A stretch of DNA of 64,000 bases from Karalla daura (Eukaryota > Chordata > Actinopteri > Chaetodontiformes > Leiognathidae), in NCBI GenBank assembly GCA_029224185.1, contig CM055188.1, positions 6,945,001 to 7,009,000 of the forward strand. Reading direction: 5' to 3'. This document shows positions 25,001-34,350 of this stretch, piece by piece (positions within the stretch are counted from its first letter, which is position 1; each line of letters starts with the position of its first letter). The translations under genes and the position numbers were made by a program. The notes under the pieces were generated by a model. It had not been told where the DNA came from, made no database searches, and saw only the letters and a list, made by a program, of their open reading frames with translations.

Positions 25001-27680
25001 CTGTATCATGCCGCTTTGCAGTATAATTATATTGTAAGATTTTAAACTATTTGAACAATGGTAGTTTACAGCCTGACCCCCATATTACTCCCATATATAC
25101 CTAAGATTTAATTTAGAAGAAGAGATGCTAGTGTCCCGTTCACAGTTTGTTTTAGTACATTATTACTTTGTTGTAGCTTACAGCTCTCTGGGAAGACGGT
25201 CTAGAGTATCCGAAAAAATCTTTCTGTCTATTTTTGCAAAGATACAGTATTAAAGCAATAATATTGTCGTATTAATAACAAAACCAGACATTGTGCAGGG
25301 TTTGATCACATCGCACAGACATGTTGAGACAAAGTCCATTTGGCCATGGAAATGAGTCACAATTCATGATTGGAGGGGAACATAAAACTAAAAGCCTACA
25401 AATGATGACATGCTTTGTAAAACATTGTATGCTATTTGTAAAAATATAAGCTAATACATGCCTAGACAAGGTAAAAAAAAATCATCTTTGCCAATAAGCT
25501 TCTTTAAGAGTTACATGACAGATTAGAATAATATGCTTGTATTTTGCCCCATGTTCTAGTTCTGAGCATAAATCTAAAGACTAAACTAAATTTTTCATTA
25601 CACAGACAATCACATAATGAGCTGACAAAACAACATAACATAAAGCTCAAACATGACAGTATCTCTGCCATTAAAGAAAAACAAAAAACATACAAAAAAG
25701 AAACATTCCTGATGCAGAGAAACACTAAAAACCAATCAATCAGATTTCTTACCAGTGCTTACTTCCTCCACAGCTGGTGCTGCTTCCTTGACCAAACCTA
25801 TCAACCATTTGAAACAAAACATTATCATAGCAAGAATTAGATCAAAATTTTAATTTTACAGTTTATATAATTCTGACAAATAGTTCTTAGTCTTGGCTAA
25901 AAGTTGTATTTGTATCAATTACAAAATTTCCTCCATTATTTGTGGATTCAGCAACCTCCTGAATACATCTTGTGATTGGCATTCCTACTTGGTTCAGCTT
26001 TAGGTTTAGGTGCAGCCTTTGCAGGTGATGAATCTTTAGGGGGTTCAGGTGGCGGTGCAGCTGCTGCAGCTTCTTTCGTAGCTTGAATCTGTTCTTTCCG
26101 TTCCTCTCTCTCCTTCTCTAATTTTACTTGCTGCTCTTGGGCAATCTTCTGGAGATCCATCCCAGATCCCCCTGCCCTTGTTGTTTTTCTTGCAGATTTT
26201 TTGCCCTTTTGGGCATCTTTGTCAGCTGAATTGAAAGGAGATAAAAAAAAAGTTTAAATGAATGTGCACTCAAAACTTCATCATCATTCCTTTGTTTGTT
26301 ATTATTGCATTATCAATGCTCATTATTGATTTTTGATTTTGATGGACTTACCCTCGACCACCAACCACGCATTGCAAGATTTTATTCCTGCACAGGCAGA
26401 ATAAATTCCTTTGTCAACGATCATGCAGTCTTTGACCACCAGCCTGTGAATAAGCTTATCCTCTGAAACCTCAATATCATATTTATCTCCTTGTTCCAGC
26501 GGCAAATTCTTTCCAAACCACAAAATCTTGGAAAAGGGATTTGACAGGACACATTCAAAAACAGCATCTTCCCTCTCGATTGCCTTCACCTCCTGAAGTT
26601 TCACCAGGAAATCCACCATGGGTACTGAAATGTAAAAAACAAAACAAAACATAATATAGAAATTCTAAGGATTTTATGTTATGTCTGTAATCTGAAGTGT
26701 AAAACTTACTTTTAAATTCAGTGGAAAACATGTTTACGTCTTCCACATCTAACTGGTACAGTCCTGCATCATCTGGCATGAGGTCTCTGATGCTGAAAAT
26801 ATATTTCCTCCCCACTTGTTTAAGGCTATGTTTCATCTTCTCTCCCAACTCCTTGGTGTATGGCACCATTTCACCATCCTGGGAAAATGTAAAGTACAAT
26901 GCCTCTTTAGGTTGTTTCTTGAACACTCCAAAAACATATGAGATGCACAACTGCCACTCCCTAATTAGTGCCACTGGGCCCTAGGGTCCAGAGTTGACTT
27001 GTGATTTACATTTTTTTTTTTGTTTGTTTGTTTTTTCATATTCCTCTTGTGGATAATTTTTGATTCGCATATCCTCCCACAGTTTTGCAAGTACCCAGAC
27101 AAATGATATTCAAGACATGCAACTCCTTTGGGATCGGTATGCTATTACTTTCCATTTTTTGGCACGGGACAATTTTCCGTTAAGAATAAATGGAAGAAGA
27201 GGGTCAAAATACCCCTTTCACCTTCAGCTGCGTAGCCTTACTTCACGTAACTTTATAATGAAGATGCATGGTCTGCAGTACATTCCAGTGGCAGTCAAAA
27301 TGTCTACACAGGAATTTTCCAGTCTCATATGTGCAGCATGCCATCATAAAAATATTTCCAAACTTTAAGCCATGAAATAAGTGCATTATGTGCATGTTCT
27401 GTTCAATAAGGGTTGTGTATATAGCTAAATGGTGAGGGCTGAATATGAAAATTTAACATGACCCCTGCTAATTTATTTGACATACTTCCTCTTTTGTTTT
27501 TACACCAACCTTATATAGAAATATGGAACTGCTTGGGTCAATAAGGTCCATGTCCAGCTCAAATGAAGCAGTGCCATCTGAACTGACTTGAATGGGTTTC
27601 AGGTTAGACAGGTTCTTGACAAACTATGGTAGAAGCAGAGGATGAAGGAAAAATTATCATTATTTTAAAACCAAGAATAA

Positions 27681-27757
<77 letters not shown>

Positions 27758-29168
27758 CTTAAATGGTGCACCTCAGCTTGTTGCTCTTCTCTCTCTTTCT
27801 TCATCTCATTCAGCTTCTTGAGCATCCAGCGGAAGTCTGTCACCCCAAACTCCATACAGATTCTTTCATAGTCTTTCTTTTCAGCACTAAGTAAGAGTTC
27901 CCAAAATTTTGGATCGATCTCCCCTTCTTTTTTCTCTGGCTGTTCTGATTTTGGACGGATATTACTGCAAATCAAAAATAGAGTACATGGATTTAAAGGA
28001 CCACAGAAATCTAGGGAAACCATCAACATGGTGTATGCAAGACAAACAAACCTTTTTCTCTTTAGAACACGTTTAAAATTCCCATCAGTTGCTTCGGCAA
28101 CTTGTTTTGTGGCTTTGTTCTTTTTGAAACCAACTGAGAACAGAGTGTGCTCAGATTACAAATACAATCATGTCATTAAGATAAAAGGCAGGTTGAAAAA
28201 ATTATGAAATAAGTGTAATGTATAGAGGGTTTGAAGTAGTAAAGTGCTACTTTTGAATACATTTTATTTAAATCAACTCAAAGTTGACTAGGAAGAGTAC
28301 ACAATGTCAACTCCATGATGTCATAGCAACCAAACTGTTCTTACCTTCGATAACATTCAGAACAACAGTAACCATGGCTTGTCCATATTCATTGATGGCA
28401 AAGCATTTATAGGTATCAGCTTGATCTGGCATAACATTTGGCATCTGGAAGAATGAATACATTGAAAATGGATTGGTCATTAATGCATTACATTATTGGA
28501 ATTATTCAATTTGTTCTCAACCTCATGATCGCCCTTTAGATTAATTCAGTTGTCTGGTCATTATCTGTACTGAATTAAATGTATTGTATTTTATTAGATT
28601 TCAGTGCCTTATACCAAACTGTGATCCTGTTTGTTTTCTCAGTGTTGTAAACAAAATCTGCAGTCTTTCCCTGTATTGCATAACAGCTGCAGAGAAGATG
28701 TAGTTGCTAGTTCAGACTGAGAACAGTGTCTGCTTAATATTGATAGAGAAGCACATTCCTATGACACTGCACATGGTACACCAGTGTGACAGTACATCCC
28801 AGTGTAGTTATGGGATCTTCTCAGTACTTACAGTAACCATACGGCAATTTATTCTACATATACATTTGATTCTCAAACAGCATTGCATTGATGTGAGATG
28901 GGCGTACTGTACACGTATCTAGCTTTCTTGACTTGGACATGGAATTTAATATTACAGTGAATTGATAGCCCATATCACTTGCCTCAAATGTATGTTCATT
29001 GGAATTTGGGTCATATTTAGTCTGGTATTTTGATGTATCAGACACATCTCCATTATTTCTGCTCCATGTTACTGTTGGCACTGGATCTCCAATGACAATG
29101 GCCTTGAAAAAAGCAAATTTGCCTGCAAAAGAGAATTCATCATCAGAAGAAACAAAATATACACATAG

Positions 29169-29229
<61 letters not shown>

Positions 29230-30934
29230 ATATACACATAATACACACATTGAAAACACACACACAAAAAAACAAACAGTTTTTTGATACATGCGTTGAT
29301 TTCAATATATGCCATTGCCTGTGATGAAAGAACTGTTCAGGTGTGTGACCTGCTCTCGATACAACAAATGCAAATATTGTAGAATTTGTATAAATTGCAC
29401 TTATCACATCAGATAATTTTGATGATCCTGTCACTTCCTGTCTTAAATTTGAATTGCAAATGTTATCCATTGTCACAATACTCTGAGCGTGCAACGACAG
29501 AGCCCTTTTGCTCCCTTTCGCCCACTGCACAAAAATCATGGATATAGCTCTCAAAAGAAATAACACCTTCAAATATTCTGGCAATATTAATGATTGAAGT
29601 TAGTCATATACATTAAATCCGTACCCTCTTGAATGGTCAAAGCGATGGGCTTGCGAGTGAAGTCTGGATGGGTTTTTCCTTCTGGCAGTGTCTCAATAAA
29701 CTGGGTAATCATCACCCCAGGGACCTTAGATTTTTTCTTGATCCCAACTGTCAGCATTGGAAAATGTAATATCAGTGATCATCATTTGACACTGATGACA
29801 CTTATGACAGAGAAAAGACAAAAACATAACCATGATCATATCCAGCCCTAAAAAAAAAAAACTCTTGCCGTTTTGTAGCCAAGTCGCCATCCACAGAAAC
29901 CACACTGAAACACATTCTAATATATCATATATTAGAATGTATAAAGTTACTTGCTGTATCAATGTATTGTCATTCAGAGCTGTATACAACCATCTGATGT
30001 GGAAGGCTGTGTTGTGTCACATGTTTAGTACATTTCTATTTTAATAACTTAATCTCTTAAAGCCTTTTCCTTGGGAATCCATGCCTAAAATTCAACCTGA
30101 AAAGAAACGTGTTTTGATGCACCTACATACCCATGCACAAAATGTCTGCACATTCATAATGTATATGAATGAATCCATATCAGTTCTTCATGCCTTTTTG
30201 AGCAATAGAAAAGACAGCTGATCTAGTCTTTTCTGTTGTCCACTAAGCCTACCTTCTTTACCATTGCAACTCTCTGCATCAGGACCTGATAAGGCAAATG
30301 TTAAAGAGCATATACAGCACATGTCATTAGCATTGGATTTTGGAGATGATTTGAATGATAATACTGAGGAACAGGAGTCAAAAGGCAATCTGATGGCACT
30401 AATTTTGAGGTGCATTACTGCACTTGTAAGGTCCTGTACTGTCTCTGTAGGACAGTATTTGATCAGGCAATGATTACCTTTTTAGGAGGTTCAGGTGGCC
30501 TTGAATAGACAGTGTACATGCTGTACTGGCAAGTATGGAAGATCATTAGCGAAATGTAGCCTTGAACCTCCACAAACAAAAAATCAAAAACTAAATAATA
30601 TTCTAGCACTGGTTATGTTAGTACTTTTACCCATGAAATGTTCGAAAAAGGATTACAGACACTTGCACACACACACTCTCTCTCTCACACACACATACAC
30701 ACACAGACACTATTCACTATTCCCCCTACTTTCAGACTGCTGCCTAGTATTTAGTAACTTGCCACCACATTTTGCCTACCTTGTTTTGTAAATAGATATA
30801 AAGAATCTGGAATAAAATCACTTTTTTTTTTCTCTGTGTTTCTCTGTAATCGCTGCTGGTAAATTTGTGAACACACTCGACTGCTTACCTTGGCCAGTAG
30901 CTGACCCATCCTTCACCACTGATCGCCTAAACAT
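18970..30934 (-). CDS. igfn1: igfn1-like copy B (25 exons, about 1,244 aa, lacks FN3-3)
   Basis: Exons: 30889-30934, 30253-30285, 29625-29747, 28983-29122, 28345-28444, 28052-28133, 27772-27964, 27510-27623, 26710-26878, 26352-26624, 25989-26225, 25753-25797, 24097-24144, 23939-24004, 22756-22871, 22504-22645, 22121-22414, 21609-21911, 21143-21322, 20924-21052, 20755-20834, 20343-20535, 19541-19837, 19082-19408, 18970-18974. The sum is 3,735 bases, a multiple of three ending in TAA. Compared with A, C and D it lacks the 309-base FN3-3 exon, has mini-exons 5 and 6 joined, uses a GC donor after exon 4 (28983), and replaces much of the linker by three mini-exons. Several extra exons rest only on splice sites and phase (30253-30285, 25753-25797, 24097-24144, 23939-24004). 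Function is as for copy A; the shorter FN3 rod may change spacing or partners (inference). Confidence 0.88.
19082..19408 (-). CDS. igfn1: copy B Ig7 (C-terminal Ig)
   Basis: A 327-base exon: SFERPPSILVPLKVHTPPKG, YMTCAVRGCPTPIVSWYLND, YYITNSYGVCSMYILRV, GEYKVVAVNPLG. The later Ig cysteine is replaced by Val (YKVV), as in C and D. Confidence 0.9.
19541..19837 (-). CDS. igfn1: copy B FN3-4
   Basis: A 297-base exon: DEPKTPGPVELEQTVQGKVQ, SWAPSPDQELDDRLHYMV, FRIYAKNDMGLSDPSQ, ending NSNRG at a GTGGGT donor. Confidence 0.9.
20343..20834 (-). CDS. igfn1: copy B Ig6 (two exons)
   Basis: Exons 20755-20834 (RPCFKDPEDFIVVRAGNSVR) and 20343-20535 (AEPPPQITWLRDDEPISPW, IPSSKRSDSALYTIKAKN). The first exon is 80 bases versus 86 in the other copies, two residues shorter in frame. 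Confidence 0.86.
20924..21322 (-). CDS. igfn1: copy B FN3-2 (two exons)
   Basis: Exons 21143-21322 (LSGPPGAPKVVSASKTCIKL, GYQVEKRKKDTNQWIAL) and 20924-21052 (VNYAVKDVMEGAEYEFRVSA, SGAGDPSPPSEMTCAKNPN). The second exon splices across an 89-base intron straight to the Ig6 exon, skipping where FN3-3 should be. Confidence 0.87.
21609..21911 (-). CDS. igfn1: copy B FN3-1
   Basis: A 303-base exon: DRPGPPEGPVETVETTSSII, WKPPKDDGGSAVTNYIIHR, KYNYHIFAENPEGLSD, ending IMAGIM. The donor area AATGAGTGAGTGC offers two GT choices; phase selects the first. Confidence 0.87.
22012..22086. repeat. (GT)n(AT)n compound microsatellite
   Basis: GT repeats pass into a long AT run and a TACATATATATGG tail, about 35 bases from the Ig5 donor. 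The resulting IYIYIY readings on both strands are artefacts. Confidence 0.95.
22121..22414 (-). CDS. igfn1: copy B Ig5
   Basis: A 294-base exon: VPEFDPDDLHKFSKPVII, VSWFKDGTEIKDGGG, LLLRDCLRTDAGEIKIQLKN, ending QLIVLG. The donor lies right next to a long (GT)(AT) microsatellite. Confidence 0.88.
22504..22871 (-). CDS. igfn1: copy B Ig4 (two exons)
   Basis: Exons 22756-22871 (EPGIICGLTDTYATRGKPAE, GSWYKDGEE) and 22504-22645 (IKSGAGVSITKDGTSHNLKI, DSGLYRFASGDL). The first exon is 116 bases, against 125 in A, C and D. Where the others have a Cys, B has LNVKMNV, so the Ig disulfide is lost in this copy. Confidence 0.85.
22872..23938. other. copy B intron, no feature seen
   Basis: AT-rich intron between mini-exon 23939-24004 and the first Ig4 exon. 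There is a G/C-rich spot (GGGGGGATC, CCCCCACG) near 23258-23290. No exon found. Confidence 0.5.
23939..25797 (-). CDS. igfn1: copy B linker mini-exons (three)
   Basis: These are three phase 1-1 segments with good splice ends: 25753-25797 (SLVKEAAPAVEEVST), 24097-24144 (GHSDKTSTTEAGDSGS) and 23939-24004 (GHSVEETSGSKTVPQP, LADGSV). The shared GHS start suggests one arose from the other. All are Ser/Thr/Glu-rich, in keeping with a disordered spacer. They are supported by splice sites and phase only. Confidence 0.5.
24355..24715. mobile_element. Internally deleted Tc1-type element in copy B linker intron
   Basis: Inverted ends: TCAAAAGTATTTGCTCACCT at the left and, on the minus strand at the right, TATTGTCAAAAGTATTTACT. 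The interior matches the common fish Tc1 transposase tail on the minus strand (WDELE at about 24585-24600), followed by a stop. Only about 360 bases remain, so it is MITE-like. Confidence 0.7.
24716..25752. other. copy B intron, no feature seen
   Basis: AT-rich intron between the Tc1 remnant and mini-exon 25753-25797. Short ORFs here lack splice context. Confidence 0.5.
25989..26225 (-). CDS. igfn1: copy B main linker exon (short, Ala/Pro-rich)
   Basis: 237 bases: ADKDAQKGKKSARKTTRAGG, then a helical MDLQKIAQEQQVKLEKERE, then a Pro/Ala/Lys tail (PPPEPPKDSSPAKAAPKPK). The donor A|GTAGGA follows GAACCA. Read-through reaches a TGA near 25948. The exon lacks the GPLVPDT ending of the other copies, so the exit point is less certain than elsewhere. 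Confidence 0.7.
26352..26624 (-). CDS. igfn1: copy B Ig3
   Basis: A 273-base exon: PMVDFLVKLQEVKAIEREDA, FECVLSNPFSKILW, EDKLIHRLVVKDCMIVDKG, SCNAWLVVEG. The exon is canonical throughout. Confidence 0.9.
26710..27623 (-). CDS. igfn1: copy B Ig2 (two exons)
   Basis: Exons 27510-27623 (FVKNLSNLKPIQVSSDG, DPSSSIFLYK) and 26710-26878 (DGEMVPYTKELGEKMKHSLK, DDAGLYQLDVEDVN). The 631-base intron between them shows nothing notable. Confidence 0.87.
27681..27753. repeat. (AT)n microsatellite in copy B
   Basis: About 73 bases of pure AT in the intron just after the helical exon donor (27772). Confidence 0.95.
27772..28133 (-). CDS. igfn1: copy B fused linker exon and MyBP-C M-domain-like exon
   Basis: Exon 28052-28133 reads VGFKKNKATKQVAEATDGN then FKRVLKRKR. 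It joins in one 82-base exon what A, C and D split into two. Exon 27772-27964 reads KFWELLLSAEKKDYERI and FGVTDFRWMLKKLNEMKK. Confidence 0.87.
28345..29747 (-). CDS. igfn1: copy B N-terminal segment and Ig1 (three exons)
   Basis: Exons 29625-29747 (VGIKKKSKVPGVMITQFIE), 28983-29122 (KFAFFKAIVIGDPVPTVTWS) and 28345-28444 (MPDQADTYKCFAINEYGQA). The middle exon ends CATTTGAG followed by GCAAGT, a GC donor in good consensus, where A, C and D have GT. An AT microsatellite lies in the intron at 29174-29226. Confidence 0.87.
29174..29226. repeat. (AT)n microsatellite in copy B Ig1 intron
   Basis: About 53 bases of AT repeat, about 50 bases upstream, in transcript sense, of the 28983-29122 exon. Confidence 0.95.
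29912..29940. repeat. Perfect short inverted repeat
   Basis: Arms of 13 bases (ACATTCTAATATA and its complement) around a TCA loop, in the intron before the copy B N-terminal segment exon. Confidence 0.9.
30253..30934 (-). CDS. igfn1: copy B exons 1-2: start codon exon and a mini-exon
   Basis: ATG at 30934 gives MFRRSVVKDGSATGQ and exits in phase 1 at GTAAGC. A plausible acceptor places the exon start at 30951. A 33-base phase 1-1 segment at 30253-30285 (GPDAESCNGKEG across the junctions) has good AG and GT ends. I include it tentatively. Copies A and C splice directly from exon 1 to the next domain. MFRR compares with MFKI in copy C. Confidence 0.6.
30665..30710. repeat. (CA)n/(CT)n simple repeat
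   Basis: A mixed CACACA and CTCTCT tract in copy B intron 1. Confidence 0.9.
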
Positions 30935-30951
30935 CTTGGCTCCTTTGATTC

Positions 30952-33900
30952 CTGGATGGATTCAGAAAGATGTCCCTGACTGCAGTATTTGACCAAAGCC
31001 AAATCTAAGTACAGTACTTAGGTTTCTTCTGATGCTGCAAAAGAGTAGGATTAGAAAGAATTACTTTTCAAGAAAATAATTTATAATTTCAACCTGAATG
31101 TTATAATGAAAATGAATTAAGTTAAGGCAAACCTCTACTTAATAACCTTAAGTGATGGATGAGGGAGAAATGATTTTCCTCGAGTGTTGTGATGTGATGC
31201 GTGCAAATCTTTATTTGATCATTTGAACACATATGTTCAAAGTATTACTCCTTTACACGCAAATGTTCCATAATAAATGTGATTATATCATGGTCACTTT
31301 TTCCTTAAAGTGGTTCTGGCAGACTTGCTATGATTCAACTGCAGATTCTCAATAAACATTTACAACATTTATCATCTGTGACTGTCTACAGGGTATAGTC
31401 ACATTCCCCAAAATAAAATCTCCTTGAAATGAGCACTGGAGTGTGGAATATCACATCAATCTCATGATGAAATTTCTTACCAGGGTTCAACTATCGTTAT
31501 TCAAGAGTATTTGTTGTTACTATAAGTGGCAGCATGCTGGCTTATATTTAAATGACTACATGCTTATCAAATCAACCTTTTTATGATCTGTCAGTCCCAT
31601 TCGCAGCAGGGATCATGGCAATCTTTCATTACCCACATGGTGGCTAAACTTAGAATGACAAATGTCAGTTCACCAAAATAGACTGAACATTAATTGTAAT
31701 GGATTCAGTGTAGCTGGGGCTTAAGGGGATTTACAGAAATGCTAATATTTGTTTAGAAAGCCAAGCGTATGCAAGGCATACAATAAATTATCTGAACATG
31801 ACAGAGACACTAGCAAAAAAACAACTGCCTTACAGTATTTGTTGGTTGCTGTTATCTGTGATGCAAACATTTTTATGTGACGACCTAATCGTGCCAAAAA
31901 TTAAAAATATGTTGTACATATTATACGTTATTTGCTACTGTATGTCAATGTGAGTAGCTCACAAGAGAATTTTCCTGTCTGCCATCTTCACCAAAACTAC
32001 TAATTATTTACCATTTCAATATAATGATCTATGTGATTTTCTACTATATTGATATTCGCAACTTTTTGGTTGTTGTGGTTAAAAGCTGACTTGTAGCTGT
32101 ATAAGTAAAATGAGAAAAGAATACAGCCATAGTTAGTCATAGTTAGTTATAGCTCAAAGGTAGCGACAGTATGTTTGGCTGAGTCTCATCAAGTGTGAAC
32201 AGAAGGATCCACAAGAAATATTTACTTCTGACTGGGGTTCGTCATCTGAATTTAGTAGACTAAAAGTTTGGTAAATGCCAGGTAAACAACTTAATGATAA
32301 CACAATGCCTTGCTGTCAGTGCTGTCTGTGTTAACGGAAAAAAGCCTCTTCTGTAAAATAAGATACATAAGTCTATGAATACTTGTTATCAAAACAGTTG
32401 TTATGTACCTTCCAGCTACAGACAGCTATTTGTACGTGAGTACAGTGAAATTGTCCATAAAAAAAGACTATTTTGTATAAAGAAGCACATGAGGCAGTAG
32501 ACTCACAATAAAGACAGGCTTGTGGCGTCTAGGTCTGTTACACAGCGATGCTTTTATCCAGTTTCTGAAGGTGCTTTGCCAAATAGTGACACAAATCTGG
32601 GCTGCTGACTTGGCAGCTCTTACAAATGATAAAGAACACTGTAGAAAATCTGTTGAAAAGAGTCCTTGATGAAGTAGTCACATTGAACCTTGATTTCGAC
32701 GTGATTGATTACCCGGAGCCTCTCTCATGCAAAGTATTTGCACAAACCTAGTACCACCCACAGCAGGCCGGTGATATTCTAGGGTGTCATGGTGCATGGG
32801 ATGGAAGATGAGAGAACTAGATTGTCATCTGATAGGTCACATGCCACATAAAACTGTGAACATCATCTCAGACATCTTAATATGCTTGTAAATCACTGTT
32901 GACATTATGAGTGAGTCATACTACAGTAAAACCAGCCCAATATAGCATATTTAATAACTGTATGTTACCTTATTCTGGTTTTCAGAAGCACATATTCAGG
33001 TATTATTAATCTTTACTACACCATGACTCTTTGCATGTTGTAATTTTCAATGTGCACTTGCCTTGTTTTGCCAATTCAGCCCCTATATAAACTGATATCT
33101 ACTGTGGTAGTGCATATGGTTCCAAAAAAAATCTGCTTAAAGCAAATTAATTTTATATACTGGTTAGTATGAAAAGTATTTTGCATGATGACCAATACTG
33201 CTTGACTTTGTTTTTTTGTTTTTTTTTGTCTCCCAACATGTTGTTGAACACTAATTTAAATAAATCAAACTTTTTTGTTACTCCTTATTAGCATTTTGAA
33301 GTAACAGGCTACTTGCTGTGAGTGTTGCTTTTTAGGGGTTCCATAGTGCCTGTGTTGCATGCTGCTGTCATTGGACCAGCTGCTTATGTGACCAGCGTTG
33401 AAATACAGCACGGGACAGTATACTCAAGAGACTGAGAGCATCATAAAAATGATTAAAAGACACATGCCTCTAAGGGCATGTCCAGAAAGCATGTGGCTAT
33501 CTATGGAGTCAGCACTGATGCTGATCATGTGGAGGAGCTGAGAGTTGGATGTTTGCTTAATTTGGGTCAAGCTCTCGTTTTCCTTGACATTTTAGAGGTT
33601 GTTTTTTTTAAAGATTTTACTCTTTTTCGTATCCGAAAAGAAAAACAATTATATCTAAAACTGTACCATGTTTAAAATATTTAAATAAACATATTAAACA
33701 CAAAGTCGAAACATTTTCAATGCCATGAAGTCATTTTTTAAGCACTGTTGACAACAATTTTTGAAAGTTTTGATTAATTTTGAATGATTTCATCAGCCCA
33801 TATGAAGTGCTCCAAAATATTGTCACAACAGAAATTTTAGGTCTTGATTTGAAATACTGTAAGAAGCCAGCAATGCTTTAGCAAGCACTACTATTTGTTA

Positions 33901-34265
33901 ACATTTCTTAAGTTGAGGATAAACTGCGGATAACCACATGACTAGTCATGCAAATTTGTATAAATCCTAAACTAATAAGATTTAACATCAGTCACAAAAT
34001 CTGGATTGCAAAAAATGAAGAGGAATACAGAAGAATACAGCATACACAGTGTGCGTCAGTTACACAAATTAAGGCAACTCAGCTTTTTAGTAGTGATACT
34101 CATAACACAGTTAAACACCTAAACTCAGTGTTTTCTTTGGACAAGATGTTAAAAGTGAATCACCCACACAGCCACAGGATTAAGATTAAAGACAATAGCC
34201 ATCTCCAAATACTTCACACCTCCATCTAGGAATGATGCTGTATGAAAGATGAATGATGAACTTAC
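30952..34265. other. Copy B upstream intron or intergenic DNA
   Basis: Between coding exon 1 and the candidate 5' exon. AT-rich with no recognisable exon, transposon terminus or RNA gene. Confidence 0.45.
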
Positions 34266-34350
34266 TTGAGCAGACCTGTGATCCTCTTGAGAGGTGCTGC
34301 TTCCCAGTCTGATATTTGAGTGTTGCCTGCTTGCTCCTCAAGCTATTAAA
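34266..34350 (-). promoter_or_regulatory. Possible 5' UTR exon and promoter of copy B
   Basis: On the minus strand an ATG-free stretch (ending CACAGGTCTGCTCAA) meets a consensus GTAAGT donor at 34265-34264. Upstream, about 34340-34350, is a TATA-like TTTAATA. Just beyond it is CATTCCT, the M-CAT/TEAD motif found in many muscle promoters (established motif; relevance inferred). Distance to coding exon 1 is 3.3 kb. Confidence 0.35.
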
